Source: Hevea brasiliensis (Eukaryota; Streptophyta; Magnoliopsida; Malpighiales; Euphorbiaceae). From it: a stretch of DNA of 64,000 nucleotides. Positions 37,380-49,338 of the stretch are shown here, piece by piece. The stretch is taken from contig NC_079502.1 in assembly GCF_030052815.1 (NCBI RefSeq), positions 32,852,050-32,916,049 of the forward strand, in the 5' to 3' direction. The translations under genes and the position numbers were made by a program. Below the pieces are notes generated by a model, which worked only from the letters and a program-made list of their open reading frames with translations, was not told where the DNA came from and did no database searches. How positions within the stretch are numbered: the first letter of the stretch is position 1; every line of letters begins with the position of its first letter.

Positions 37380-38186
37380 TGGAACTCTGTTCTACTGACT
37401 TTCCCTCTTCATCTGTCTTCTCTGATCTCTTTTTCTCAGGAGTAGTCTCAAACTCAACTCTTTCCAACTCTAGGGCTTGAGAAACAAGTTCAGAGAAGTT
37501 AGTGTGTTTGAAGCCGAGCACTTGTACTCTGATACTGGGCTTCAAGCCAGTTTCAAACCTCTTGCATCTCTCCCTGCTGGTAGCAAGCAAACTTACTGCA
37601 TAGTGGCTAAGGCGGGAGAATTCTCTTTCATACTCAGCCACTGATCTGCCCCCCTGTTTCAAACTTAGGAATTCTTGCAGTTTCTGGTCTACATAAGCAT
37701 CAGGGATGTATTTGCATGCGAATTCCTGAGGAAGTCATTCCATGTTAGCACTGCAGTTCTACTGCATCGTGGGGAATGGTTTTCCACCAGTCATAAGCAT
37801 CCCCCTGTAGCAAGGATACTGAGTATTCAAGTCTAAGCTCCTCTGTACAATGAAGTTTCTTGAACACCCTATCCATCCTCTCTAACCACTGTTCAGCTTC
37901 TAGAGGATCTACTGTCCCCTTAAACTCTGTAGCCCCATACTTCATCAATTTGTCATACTGCCTTGTAGGAGACTGTGGTTGTACCACTGGTGTCTGTATT
38001 GGGACTTGAGTAGGTGCATTACCAGCCATTTGTTGGAATATTGCAGCCATCTGCTGAGCAAAGCGAAGCGAAAGCTGCGATGCTGCGAGGGCTAGTCTTC
38101 TTTGAACCACTAACATTATGTAAGCACAGGGCATCCTTGCACCTCGGCCTCTATAGATCGATCATTGAGCGATCACCCTCTTCCAT
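37273..38186 (-). pseudogene. gag: gag of element I, frame-broken
   Basis: The start is probably the ATG at 38184-38186 (MEEGD..), matching the L start at 55797. The N-terminal part (38134-37745 region) has FQQMAGNAPTQVPIQTPVVQ, YGATEFKGTVDPLEAEQW and the gag core GDAYDWWKTIPHD. A shift occurs near 37735-37760. The rest (37662-37273) reads GGRSVAEYEREFSRLSHYAVSL and RCKRFETGLKPSIRVQVLGF. Breaks near 38060-38160 and 37740 again fall at CTG/CAG positions, so they may be errors and the gag may be intact in reality. The product would be capsid for particle formation. Confidence 0.84.
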
Positions 38187-38355
38187 ATTCAATGCGAGGA
38201 TTTTAGATCTTCTGAACAAATAACATAAGGATATTTACTCTCGTTAGTGCATATTTATACTGTAATGTACTGTATGTATCAAACAATGATATTGAGCAGT
38301 TATACTATGAAGAAAGAACATTCAAATAACAGGTAAAAACAGAATTTAAAAACTT

Positions 38356-38368
38356 TGCTCTGATACCA
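38356..38368 (-). other. Primer binding site of I (initiator tRNA-Met)
   Basis: The minus strand reads TGGTATCAGAGCA, eight bases inside the 5' LTR. Confidence 0.93.
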
Positions 38369-38376
38369 CTAAAACA

Positions 38377-41300
38377 TGTCACACCCTACCCCTCTGTAAG
38401 GCATAACATGATCCCGTAGTATACCTAATGAATTACCAACTCCGTCTACTGATAACCCATTAAATACACTACAAGGGATTTTATAAACTTTTCTTACTTC
38501 TTTTACAGTGGTGAGCACTATTTACAGGTGTTAAAAACTTTGGTGAACTGAAGTGAATCCACTAACTCATTTGGTTTATTTGGAATTTCTGTAAAAATTT
38601 TGGCAGAGTGCCATCTGTATTTTGGACAAAACAGTTCTTCAGAAAACCTGTAAAAAGTACTTCAATAATTTTCCAAATCTCAACTCCAATACATTTCTCA
38701 ACACAACAATTTATCAAAGTCTGAGATAAGGAAATATAATACAGCTTTTACAAGTCAAAACAGCTCGTAATTATTTTACAACTTCAAGGTACAATTTGAA
38801 TTTACAACTGCTCAAAACCAAAACAATATGTACATACAGTGTCATACATTCTGATTACAAAATGCAAAATATTGGTATACTCATTATACCAGAAATCCCT
38901 CATTTGGATGTATATGCGGCCTAGTCTGTTTACTGTCTATCTCTCTACCTGCGACAGCAATAAAAAGCTATCGCTGAGACAATGTCTCAGTGGTGCACAA
39001 CATTAACCAAATACAATTTCAAATCACAATTCATAAGTCATGTAAATAGTGGATACTTAAAATCATAGTTAAATTCAAGACAATAAAGGTCAACAAGAAT
39101 TTAAACTCCATTTGTCAATATCACAATAATTTTCAATAAGTCAGATCATGGTTGAATTCAATAGACAGTATATGTCAACAAGAGTTTAAATCAATTTCAC
39201 AATCTCACAATACATAATAACGCAATTTAGTTGAATAATTTAAGAATACAGTGTTGCCAATTCATTCACAACTTAAGCCATGACATAATTTTCCGATCAA
39301 TGCCGCGTTGTACACCACGACAAAGCAATCACAACCTCACTAATCGAAATCAATGAGGAAGGGGAGCTAGCTATATAATGAGTACTCATCCGATCACCTC
39401 AACTGGTAAACCAGAGAGGGAAAATAAACGATCACGAGTCCATAAATGGAGAAGGAAAATAAACGATCACAACCCCATAATTGGAGAAGGAATGATACGA
39501 TACTGTCATGCTAAGTGTGAACACAAAATCAATTCCAAACATTTTATTCAAATGATTCGTGAGAATCCAATAAATTTCCAAAGTCATAATTTCATTCACA
39601 AAATGGCAACACAATTCATAATTAACTTCAATTTTCACAAATCACACTAAACTAACTTTCCCACAATTTCAAACCATTTACAATGCTTTTTAATCAATAA
39701 GTATCCATCAATGTCATTCAAACAATTTTTCACAGTTTCAAATCATTCACAATATTTCTAAATCAATAAGTGTCCATCAAACTCATTTACACAATTTAAA
39801 ACAATAATATACAAATAGTCAATATTTATTTCAATTGAAAATAATTCAAAAGAAACAGTTGTTGTGCACAAACCTCTGATGACTGTCTCCCTGGTCTGGA
39901 CTCAGTGTTTCCTTCCCTTTCCCTGAGTCTTTAGTAACTGAGAAACACAATTTGAAGTGTTTCAGTACTAAATTAAACTGTCTCTATCGATGGTGTTTGG
40001 TAAATAATGCACTGAACTCAATTATTCACTTAATCACCTAATATATCGACCCTCATTGCGTTTTAGGTAAATTAGGTTTTAGTGTCGTTAATATGTCACA
40101 TTCGATAGGGTTTTAGGTTTGGTATGTTTTACCAAAGTCATTTCCTTGCTTAGTGCATTTTAATGCAAATTGCTGGATTCCGGGACACTGGTTTGACCTA
40201 ACCGGACGACCTAGTTCCCTCGGTTTTCGGGTCTCGGTCGAAACTACAAACTTGTAGATCTAGGTCTTATGGACCGCGGTGCAAAATTTCAGATCAATCC
40301 GAGTTAAGTAGACCGAGTTATGGTCATTAAACTATTGCTGGTCAAATGGTACCATTTTAGGTCAATTTTAGGTCAAATTGGTCAATTCTGGTTCGGCCAG
40401 TTTTTGGACCCGAACTTGTGCAAGTTGTTTGACTTGCTTATGGTCATTTCTGGGCTTTGGTGTCTTCATAAGACTTGTAGGTATGGGTCTTAACTATTCA
40501 TGGTTAAAAGTTCAGGTCAATTGGACCTGGTTTGAGTGAGTTATGGCCTAAACACTCACTGCTGCCCAATTGGTCATTTTTCAGGTCCTAATTGCACCTA
40601 ATCCGAATTGGTCATTTTCTTAGGTCACCTTGCAAGCAGAATTTTGGTATGGTTTCTCAATGAAAGTTGGCACATTTTGTGCCTAGTTTCACCTCAAATT
40701 GGTCTCATACCAATTGAGGTTACACATTTAAGGTTATAGGCTAAAATGTACACTGCCCTCACTATGCCTTTCACACCCCACTTCAAACACACATTTAACT
40801 TGCAAAGTTTACTTCCATACCCTACCAATCTGTTTTGGTACATTACCAAAAGCATTATCTACTTTACATTAACATTATTTTGGGCAGATTACCATTACCC
40901 TCAACACACCAAATATCATTCACAATTACAATTTCTAATTACCATTACAAACACACCTAACCATTACAAATTTTACATACACTTTACAATATCAATCTAC
41001 ATACATCTCATCAACCTTCTAGGTCAATATTCTGCCCACACTTCCTTCAATATATACCATTACTCAAGTGTCCCCAAGCTGCCGCAAACCATTCTTCAAC
41101 ATCAAAGTGCCATCCAATTTACCAATTCCCATCCAAGTGCATAAATCACCATATAAACATGAAATAATTCACTAGGTTACTAATTCATCATGATCAACAC
41201 CATTTCTCATCAATTATATGCACAAATATCTCATCAAAAACGTGACTCATGGCTGTCCAAAATGAAAACAACAATAACCCTTCAAACTTAAAATTTTCCT

Positions 41301-42248
41301 TCACCAAACCAACACCCATAACATGAACATAAACTTTAACAAAGAAATTCTCAAAAATGCAAACTTACCTTTAATTGTAACTTGCTAAACCTTCACCAAA
41401 CTTCTCAAAATTGGTATCAATATCTTCCTTGTGATGTGTAGACCATTTTTCATAAAGCTACTTAAGGGATTGGAGTTGAAATGGAGGGAGGAAATCAAGC
41501 TCAAAACCAAACGGCAATGGAGGTTTCAAGGTTCTTCATTTCGGTAATTTTGAGAGGACTTGAGGAAGATGAGATTTCAGGTGGTTAGTGGACCTACATC
41601 AGCCATATTTCATGTTTAATTAATCCTATAGTGGTCCACTAACTAAAATTAAATCATATTATAAGTTAACTTTCACTTATTCCACATTTAACCTTTAATT
41701 TCTACTATTTACTTTAGGTACCACCAATTTAATTTTTCATTTCATTTTCTAAGTGTAATATTATTTATTTTTAATGGACATTTAGGTCAAAAGACACTTC
41801 GGGATGTCAAATGACCATAATGCCCCTGTTCGGTTTGCATTCCCGATTTTTCGGTAACACCGTATTTTGTCTGTTTTTCGATTTCTCACTTTTCTTTGTA
41901 CTAATTATTTAATTTTTCTTTAATCTTTCTAATGAGATTTATACATCAATAAGGGTCTATTTATGTCCTAAAAATGTTTTCCAGGGTTCCCCGCAGTCCA
42001 GGGCTAGTCAACGGTCCACGCCGTGACTTCCCGGTGCGGTCACCCATCGCTAGGTTTCCTGGCTCACTTACTCGGTTACATTTCTTTGCTATGATTTTTC
42101 CTTTATTTTTCTTGTACTTTCTTTTCTTGTATTTCATTATTTTATGTCTCCTCACTCATATTGAAGTGTAGTTCTAAGCATCCTAGCTGTCCGGACAACA
42201 CTGGTCACCGGTACAGCAGAACGCACTACCGAACTTAGGGGTGTTACA
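38377..42248 (-). repeat. 5' LTR of element I (group 2)
   Basis: It is 3,872 bp, TGTAACACCCC...GGGTGTGACA on the minus strand. It has an intact hairpin at 38974-38990 (CTGAGACA/TGTCTCAG) with downstream TGCTGTCGCAG|GTAGAG, a strong donor-like AATTAAAG|GTAAGT at 41368, the GAGTACTCAT and AGCTAGCT blocks near 39365-39390, and 'gtgcaaaatttcagatc..gagttatggtc' modules at 40280-40560. Confidence 0.95.
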
Positions 42249-42253
42249 TGCAA
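42249..42253. repeat. Target-site duplication of element I, right copy (tgcaa)
   Basis: Matches 32030-32034. Confidence 0.94.
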
Positions 42254-43384
42254 CTCAGCCAAAATAGCTCCATCTTGAACCAAAGATAGACGGCCATTCA
42301 ATGATCTCAAAGCTGTGATGGATTTTCTGCTCAAAGCATCAGTAACTACATTTGCCTTCCCAGGATGGTAGTCAATTACACAATCATAGTCCTTCAGGAA
42401 CTCAATCCATTGTCTCTGTCTAAGGTTGAGCTCTTTTTGGGTTGGCAAGTATTTCAAGCTTTTGTGGTCTGTGTAAATGTAGCACTTTTCACCATACAAG
42501 TAGTGCCTCCATATCTTCAGTGCGAAGATAATTGCTGCAAGCTCTAGATTATGGGTAGGGTAATTCTGTTCATGTGGCCTTAGCTGCCTGGAAGCATAAG
42601 CGACCACCTTCCCCTCTTGCATCAATACACACCCTAACCCATTATGAGAGGCATCACTGTAGACCACAAAGTCCTTTCCTGACACTGGCTGTGTTAACAC
42701 TGGTGCCTCCATCAACATAGCCTTCAACTTCTCAAAACTGGTTTGACACTTGTCATTCCAATCAAATCTGACATTATTGTGTAACAACTTGGTCATTGGA
42801 GCAGCTATTAAGGAAAATCCCTTCATAAATCTTCTGTAATACCCAGCTAGCCCCAAGAAACTTCTTACCTCAGTTGTATTCCTGGGAGGCTTCCATTCCA
42901 TCACTGCTTCTATTTTCTTGGGATCCACTCTAATCCCATCAGCTGACACTATGTGTCCAAGGAATGCAATCTCATTCAACCAGAAGTCACACTTGGACAA
43001 CTTAGCATACAACTTCTTTTCTCTCAGGGTTTGCAGAACAATCCTCAAATGTTCATCATGTTCTTCCCTGGTCTTGGAATACACCAAAATATCATCAATA
43101 AAGACCATTACGAACCGATCTAGGTATGGATGGAAGATACGGTTCATAAGGTCCATAAATGCTGCTGGTGCATTTGTTAGGCCAAAGGGCATCACTAGAA
43201 ACTCATAATGCCCATACCGAGTCCTGAATGCAGTCTTTGGCACATCTACATCCCTCACCCTCAATTGATGATACCCTGATCTGAGATTAATCTTAGAAAA
43301 CACTCCTGCTCCCTTCAACTGATCAAATAGATCATCAATTCTAGGCAACGGATATTTATTCTTCACAGTTACTTTATTCAACTG
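42249..43384 (-). pseudogene. pol: Reverse transcriptase and RNase H of H
   Basis: The open stretch begins at 43381 ([17 protein letters not shown]). Motif A reads [11 protein letters not shown]: codon 43286-43288 is AAT where B and L have GAT, so the first catalytic Asp is Asn. FIDDILVYS, residues 94-97 of this stretch, is intact. RNase H follows with [23 protein letters not shown] (THDLE in L), [10 protein letters not shown] and [11 protein letters not shown]. The frame runs a few codons past 42254 into LTR I, which is not its natural end; pol resumes at 32034. A TAG at 43385-43387 (CGG in A and B) lies just upstream. Confidence 0.92.
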
Positions 43385-44148
43385 CTAGTAATCGATGCAT
43401 AGCCTCAAAGTCCCATCCTTCTTTTTCACAAATAGCACTGGAGCTCCCCATGGTGACACACTGGGGCATATAAACCCCTTATCAAGAAACTCTTGCAACT
43501 GAGTTTTCAACTCCCTCAATTCAGTGGGTGCCATCCTATAAGGAGCAATGGAAATGGGTGCTGTACCCGGCATTACCTCAATAGCAAACTCGACTTCCCT
43601 TTCTGGTGGTAAACCAGGCAACTCTTCAGGAAATACATTTGGGAAGTCTCTTACTGTGGGTATATCACTCAGGTTTGGCTTAACTTGCCTAGTATCAACC
43701 ACGTGTGAAAGGTAAGCTTCACAGCCTTTTCTCATCATTCTTCTTGCAACTATGGCTGAGATAACATTGGACAGGAAATCTGTCCTTTCACCCACAACAG
43801 TGATCTCATTACCCTCAGAAGTTTTCAGAGAAATTCTCTTCAATTTACAATCAACTACTGCCTGATGACGTGACAACCAGTCCATTCCCAAAATCACATC
43901 AAACTCGTGGAAGGGCAACTTAATTAGATCTGCCGAGAATTCATATCCTTGAATCCTTAATGGGCAAACCTTGTACACTTTGTTCACCACTACACTGTGG
44001 CCCAACGAATTAGTGACCAGAATGTCTTGGTCACTCTCCCCTACTAGTATCCCCCTTTCTACAGGTAGGTTGATGTAGATGTATGAATGAGTGGGTCCTA
44101 GATCCACCAATGCATGCACAGATGTATTGTAGAGGGAGAACGTACCCT
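43385..44148 (-). pseudogene. Protease and PR-RT linker of H
   Basis: [22 protein letters not shown] holds the active-site region. It reads DLGPTHS where A has DPGSTHS, so two positions differ. [14 protein letters not shown], the linker [19 protein letters not shown] and the start of RT ([15 protein letters not shown]) follow. This segment is in a different frame from gag because one C is missing near 44145-44147 compared with B. It ends at the TAG at 43385-43387, a CG-to-TA double change. Confidence 0.88.
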
Positions 44149-44292
44149 GATGACGTCCGGGGCATCTTGCTCCTCCTGAGCTCTCATGGCATAGGCTCTG
44201 GCAGGTGGTCTGCCCTCAGGCCTCTCTGCTGGCTCAGATGCAGGCCTCTGTGATGGTCCCACTGCCTCAGATTTGCCAGATTTTCTACCTCT

Positions 44293-45414
44293 TTATGGTG
44301 CAAGAGCAGGTCTGTCTGCTTGTGTTGGAGCAGCTATACTAGTTCTGCGTGGACAGTTCCTCAGCTGATGCTTTGTCGACCCACACCTTAAGCAGGCACC
44401 AGTCACTCTCCAACACTCCCCCTTATGCCATTTCAGACAATGTGGACATGCAGAAGATGCTGGGGCTGGTCCCCTGAACCCCATCCCTAGAGAGCTTCCC
44501 ACTAATGGTGTGCACTGACCTCTCCTAGGGGTAAACTGTGGCCTGGGCCCCTAAGACTGACCTTGACCTTGTGGTTGACTTGAACTCTGTGCAGGTGGAC
44601 CTTTGAACTTCTTCCCAGGTGCAGGAGATGAATTAGATTGACTTGAGCCCCTCTTCTGCTGTCTCTCTCTTCTGGTCTGCTCACTTATTCTAACCTTTTC
44701 AACTTTTATTATAGCTTCCACTAACTTGGTAAAGTCTGTGATTCCCAAGGCAATAATCATGATCTTTATGTTATCATTTAATCCCTCTTCAAATCTCTTA
44801 CACCTTTCGGCCTCATTAGGGACTATCTCCCTTCTGTAGTGGCTTAATCTGATAAATTCCTTTTCATACTCGGCCACTGTCAGCTGTCTCTGCCTCAGGT
44901 TAATGAACTCTCTTCTTCTCTCTTCCAGGTATACACTACCCACATATTTCTTCTTGAATTCTGAGAGGGAGAAGTCCCAAGTTATTACTTCTGGTTGCAC
45001 TTCGCTAGACACCGTATCCCACCATTCATATGCATCATCTTGTAACAGAGATATGGCAGCTTCTAGGTTTTGCTCTTGAGTGCAGTGGAGTTGTTCTAAA
45101 ACTCTGCCTGTTCTGTTCAACCAATTTTCAGCTGCAATAGAATCATCTTCTCTCTTGCCAAAGAAGTCCACTGCTCCAAATTTTCTCAATCTTTCCAAGT
45201 GTGATTTCGGTTATGGAGGTGGTGGTGGCGGTGGCATTACCCCAGCCATTTGTTTGAAGAATTCGGCCATTTGCTAGAACACGGCTTGTGGAGGTTGAGC
45301 AGGCTCTGATGGAGCTGGTGGAGCAGGTTCTCCCCTACTCCCAGTCTCAGCTACTGCAGGTGGAGCATGACTCTCCACTTCCTTCTCAACTGCCCTCTGA
45401 GATGAAGGGTCCAT
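44293..45414 (-). pseudogene. gag: gag of element H with four internal stops
   Basis: The start ATG is at 45412-45414 (MDPSSQRAVEKEVES), parallel to A. In-frame stops lie at 45274-45276 (TAG), 45211-45213 (TAA), 44551-44553 (TAG) and 44293-44295 (TAA). Each is a CAG or CAA in element A or the related sequence. The gag core (AYEWWDTVSSEV, RREFINLRQRQLTVAEYEKEF) and a complete CCHC knuckle CLRCGSTKHQLRNC are readable between them. No functional capsid is expected. Confidence 0.91.
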
Positions 45415-45517
45415 ATCTTATTTAACAAAGACAACAGATCTGCATTAGTGTCACCTCGACTCTTACAAATGCAATGCATGGTATGGACTCAATTCAGGCC
45501 CAGAAATGCCTAAACCG

Positions 45518-45530
45518 TGCTCTGATACCA
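45518..45530 (-). other. Primer binding site of H (initiator tRNA-Met)
   Basis: The minus strand reads TGGTATCAGAGCA, five bases inside the 5' LTR. Confidence 0.93.
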
Positions 45531-45535
45531 CTAAA

Positions 45536-48500
45536 TGTGACACCCCTTACCCGTCTACAGTGTAGCCGAGCAAGTTATTCCACTCAGTGTGTCGGAACAC
45601 CAATTCATGTTTCAATTTCAATTAATCCCTTTTTATTCATTTATTTATAATTTTTTATAAATCTAAATTTTTCCGCAAATTTTATAGAAAATCCAGTAGA
45701 GTGCCGGCTATAAATTGGAAAACAGTTCTTCTGAACCTGTTTAAAAACACTTCCAATATAATTATAATCTCAATCTCAGTCAACCACCAACATTTTTCAA
45801 CAATTTCTCAAATCAATTCAGTATCTCAAAATTCACATTCATCTCATATCACACCCAATTCAATGAGAAATACTCATATTTATTTCTGAACACAGCTCAT
45901 AGGTAATTGCAGCAAAAATATGATTACATGAGTTTATAATATACATAACAAAAGTTTACAAATACAAAAGACTTAGGTAGCCCAATGTCCTACCAATGTA
46001 CTGCAATTTGTGAGGTGACTTTGAACTCTGAGTGTAGATCTGAAAACTCACCCTGTACGAGGTCTGCTAGACTCCCCAGCTATGTCTCCAGTACCTGTGC
46101 ATGGCAAAAATGACGCGCTAAGCAATTCTGCTTAGTGGTGACAATATAAAATAAAATAATAACATGTATGCAGAATGTATGTTTACATTTTTGGTAAACT
46201 TAATTTTAAATATTTATTGCAATATTATTCGATTAAAGTTTGGTAAGATTTATTAATATTGCTCGAGTAACCTATACTAGTTGACTGGACTGGATAAATG
46301 GGTAAACTGGTACTGGCTACTAAGTACCTCGGACCATCACACCATGGGTCACATAGTGTCTCCCGGTGTGCAACAGAACAGCTAATAAGCTGTAATAATT
46401 ATCGGGGATTAAACCCGAGCATAACAACTCAATATCATAGCCAAAGGCTATTATGTCACAGAATGGCATGGAAAGCCATGAAATACAGAATGGCATGAAG
46501 CCATATGCAGTACTGCTAACAGAACCATATTGGCATGCCAACCTATCCAAACCAATCACATCAGGCCTACTAGGGCATTTAACACTTTTTATTTATATAA
46601 TTCTTTGAAATTGAATTTTTATGATTACTATTCATTTCATTGGTCAACCAAAATGTTGACTTTTGCATTGGCAATAGGTAAATTAGTTTAAATATCATCA
46701 ACATAGCACATTTTTCATTTTAAACTTATTGGTATTGGTTGCCAATACCATCTCTAAGCTTAATGTGAATTGGACAGAATTTTCAGTTTTCAAGCTTTGG
46801 GTTTACTGTTCCATTAGTTACTGTTGCAGTGGGAATTTGGAAAAATGATAAACATGAAAGTTGTTCCTATTTTGTCTAGTTGAATTTCCTTTTTTGAATC
46901 ACTCCATTTGGAGATTTGTAACTCAAGTTATGGTCCAAAAACCACAACTGGCCGGATTGAAATTTTTCTGGACTGACCATATCTACAATGCAGTGAACAG
47001 TGACTTCAACTCACTTGTTGAATAGGTTCTGGTCATAATTTGGGTTAGCTTTCTTCATGAAAGTTGTTTGTCTATATCTCAGCTTATTGTGGGTAAAATT
47101 GCAGGTCAATTAGATCATTCTACATTGAGTTATGGCCAAATGATCAAATACTATTCATTTGGTCATTTTGCAGAAATAGACTGCAGGTCACTCGGATTGA
47201 GGCAAGCTTTTGGTCCACTTGGTTTGGTCTTATGGGCATGGTTTCTTCACCAAAGTTGTGCTATTATGTGTCTAGTTTCATGTCCAATTGGCCAAACACC
47301 AATTTAACCTCTACAATTCAAGTTATGGCTGCCCAAACCTGCTGGACTCATGTCCAATTCTGCAGGTCACCTAGGGCAGCCACACTAAACCTAAATCCCA
47401 TCACTCAACATACTTTATTTTTGGTTTAAACAGACCTAAATGGTCACTAATTGACCATTAATACCCATTTTCATCATCACATGGTCAAAGTCCCATTTCT
47501 CCACCCCAAACCCTAACTCAAACATTACCATTCATGCATTTTCATTGCATTTCTTCAATCCACTTACAAAATGCACATTAAGGGCAGTCATAATAACCTT
47601 TTAACTTCTTTAAATCATCATAAACAAACCCTAGCCATGGCTGCCAAAAATTTAGGATTTACATACAATTGGTATTCAACAATTTTACTTTGTAATTTAC
47701 ACTCATTTATACTTACTCAACATAAATTTGAAGAGAAACATAAGTTTAAGTCACTAACCTCTTTTAGCTCAAATCCAAGCCAACCAAAACTTTAATTTTT
47801 CTTCAAAATTTTGCTGCCCAAAGCTTCCTCAAGGTGTGGGGTGAATTTTTTTGTGAAGACAACTAGGGTTTTTATGGTGTGGAAGCTAGGGAAAATCAAG
47901 CTTGAAAAAGCTTGTCTATGGAGGTTAGGGAAGGAATGGTTTACGGCAAGGAAGAAAGAAGAAATGAGAAATCTAGTTTTTTTTCTCATTTTTCAGCCTA
48001 TTTGTCTCTTTTAAATATAGTTATTCCGTATGTCAACATTGGGTTGGGTGAAGGCACACTAATGACATCATGTGATGTCATAAATTCCCATTTAATTCAT
48101 TTTTTTTTCTTTTTTTTTTTCTATTCATTTTCAATTCAATTTTTAGTAATATTTATTCACATTTTATGTCATAATAATTATTTACTTAACTGGACAAGTC
48201 GGCCAAAAATCACCTCTGAAGGCAAAATGACCAAAATGCCCTCCGTTTGGCTTAATGGGCCAAAATTGTCTGTACCAATTGAAAATTTTTTCTAAGTATT
48301 TTCTTGGCATTCTAATGCCATAAGAACCTCAATAACCCTTCTCTGGAGTCCCATAAATTATTTTATAATTTTTCCCCTGAGTCTAGGGCTCCTAGTTGCG
48401 TGAACTGCAACTTCTCACTAGGTTACCCATCGCTAGGGCACCGGCTCATTTAACTTGGTTGTATTTTATTTCTAAAATTTTTTCTAAATTTTTCTTATTA

Positions 48501-48625
48501 ATATTTGAGTTAATTATGGTTCCTCACTTTAGTTTAAATATTTTTCCGGACATTCTAGCTGTCCGGGCCGACACAGGTCACTGGAACAGTAAACTGTACG
48601 GACTAGCTAATGTGAGGATGTTACA
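45536..48625 (-). repeat. 5' LTR of element H (group 1)
   Basis: It is 3,090 bp, TGTAACATCC...GGGGTGTCACA on the minus strand. Hairpin at 46118-46135; donor-like AAAGAG|GTTAGTGAC at 47758. The 127-codon and shorter frames on the plus strand are antisense to the LTR and look accidental. Confidence 0.94.
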
Positions 48626-48630
48626 AGTTC
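48626..48630. repeat. Target-site duplication of element H, right copy (agttc)
   Basis: Matches 27379-27383. Confidence 0.93.
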
Positions 48631-49074
48631 GGCCAAGAAGAACAAAGGAAGAAGATGAAGCTTTTTGCTCCATTTAATTATTTTTGTCTCTTTTTATACT
48701 TCTTTAATTAGAATTAATTAATTTAATTTTTAATTATATCAAATCCTTTTATTCCCTTTGTGTTCCTTATTAAATTTCCATAAACACTTTATATTTTTAA
48801 TGCATTTTCAATATTTTAATGTCACTCATTTTAGTGGACATTTAGGTAAAAAGTCAACTCTAGATGTTAAATGACCAAAATGCTCCCCATCGGGTTATAG
48901 TCCATCTTTTTTTGATAATGACCTTTAAATCCATAACCCGATGATTACTTTAATTTTATACTACTTATTTCAATTTATTTTCACTTCATTTTTAGTTCTC
49001 TAACTAGCTTTGAATAGTACTATTCATATACTGAAAATAGTACTGTTCAGAGCTCAGACATTCAAGACGTTACA
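48626..49074 (-). repeat. LTR G, terminal fragment
   Basis: This continues LTR G after H, with an AT-rich stretch and 'aaaatgctccccatcgggttatag', and ends at 49074 with TGTAACGTC on the minus strand. No polypurine tract follows, so G is a solo LTR or a 5' LTR whose body lies left of the window. Confidence 0.8.
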
Positions 49075-49338
49075 CAATGGACCTAGAATGAGCAATAAAG
49101 GATTGATGTTGGGATTTGAGGGTTCAAATCCTAAATTTTTCCATTGTAGATGGATTTTCGAAAAAACCAACTTTGGCGGCTGAACCATGAATGTTCTGCG
49201 GCCAAACCATGAATGTTCTTTGGCTGATCCATACAAACAGACACATAAATAGTGCATGGTAGCCTTTGGCCCCTAAAAATACTATGACTAAGAATCCCAA
49301 ATCTAAATCAATTGTTCATGTCCTAAATTAAGATCCTC
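49075..49338. other. Spacer not assigned to any LTR element
   Basis: These 264 bases are the only sequence here I cannot place in an LTR. They contain an 8-bp inverted repeat (49112-49131, GGATTTGA..TCAAATCC) that includes a B-box-like GGTTCAAATCC, and a 22-bp tandem repeat (49176-49197, 49198-49219, partial to 49232) around ACCATGAATGTTCT. No gene is seen. Confidence 0.6.

Larger units (their letters stand above)
32035..42248 (-). mobile_element. Element I: non-autonomous gag-only LTR retrotransposon (TR-GAG-like)
   Basis: It is 10,214 bp on the minus strand: 5' LTR 42248-38377, primer site, gag, zinc knuckle, a fragment of protease, about 0.8 kb without recognisable coding, polypurine tract, 3' LTR 35884-32035. 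There is no RT, RNase H or integrase. It is bounded by a perfect tgcaa duplication in H. Both ends needed for replication are present, so it could be moved by proteins supplied in trans; the gag resembles that of L. Apart from CTG/CAG lesions the two LTRs are nearly identical, so it is a young insertion. Confidence 0.93.
27384..48625 (-). mobile_element. Element H: complete Ty3/Gypsy Tekay/Del-like element, split by element I
   Basis: H lies on the minus strand: 5' LTR 48625-45536, primer site, gag, protease, RT, RNase H, integrase with chromodomain, polypurine tract, 3' LTR 30473-27384. Element I (32035-42248) interrupts pol at the end of RNase H. Without I it is about 11.0 kb. It is flanked by a perfect agttc duplication inside LTR G. 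Both LTRs are 3,090 bp but differ at scattered positions. The polyprotein has nine nonsense changes and one frameshift. Confidence 0.95.

Noticed and set aside
32035..42248. H and I as two unrelated neighbouring elements
   Set aside because: The pol frame of H stops at 32034 and resumes at 42249 with a shared tgcaa, so I is inserted in H.
49112..49131. tRNA gene or SINE promoter
   Set aside because: A B-box-like GGTTCAAATCC is present, but I could not find a convincing A box or cloverleaf at the right distance.
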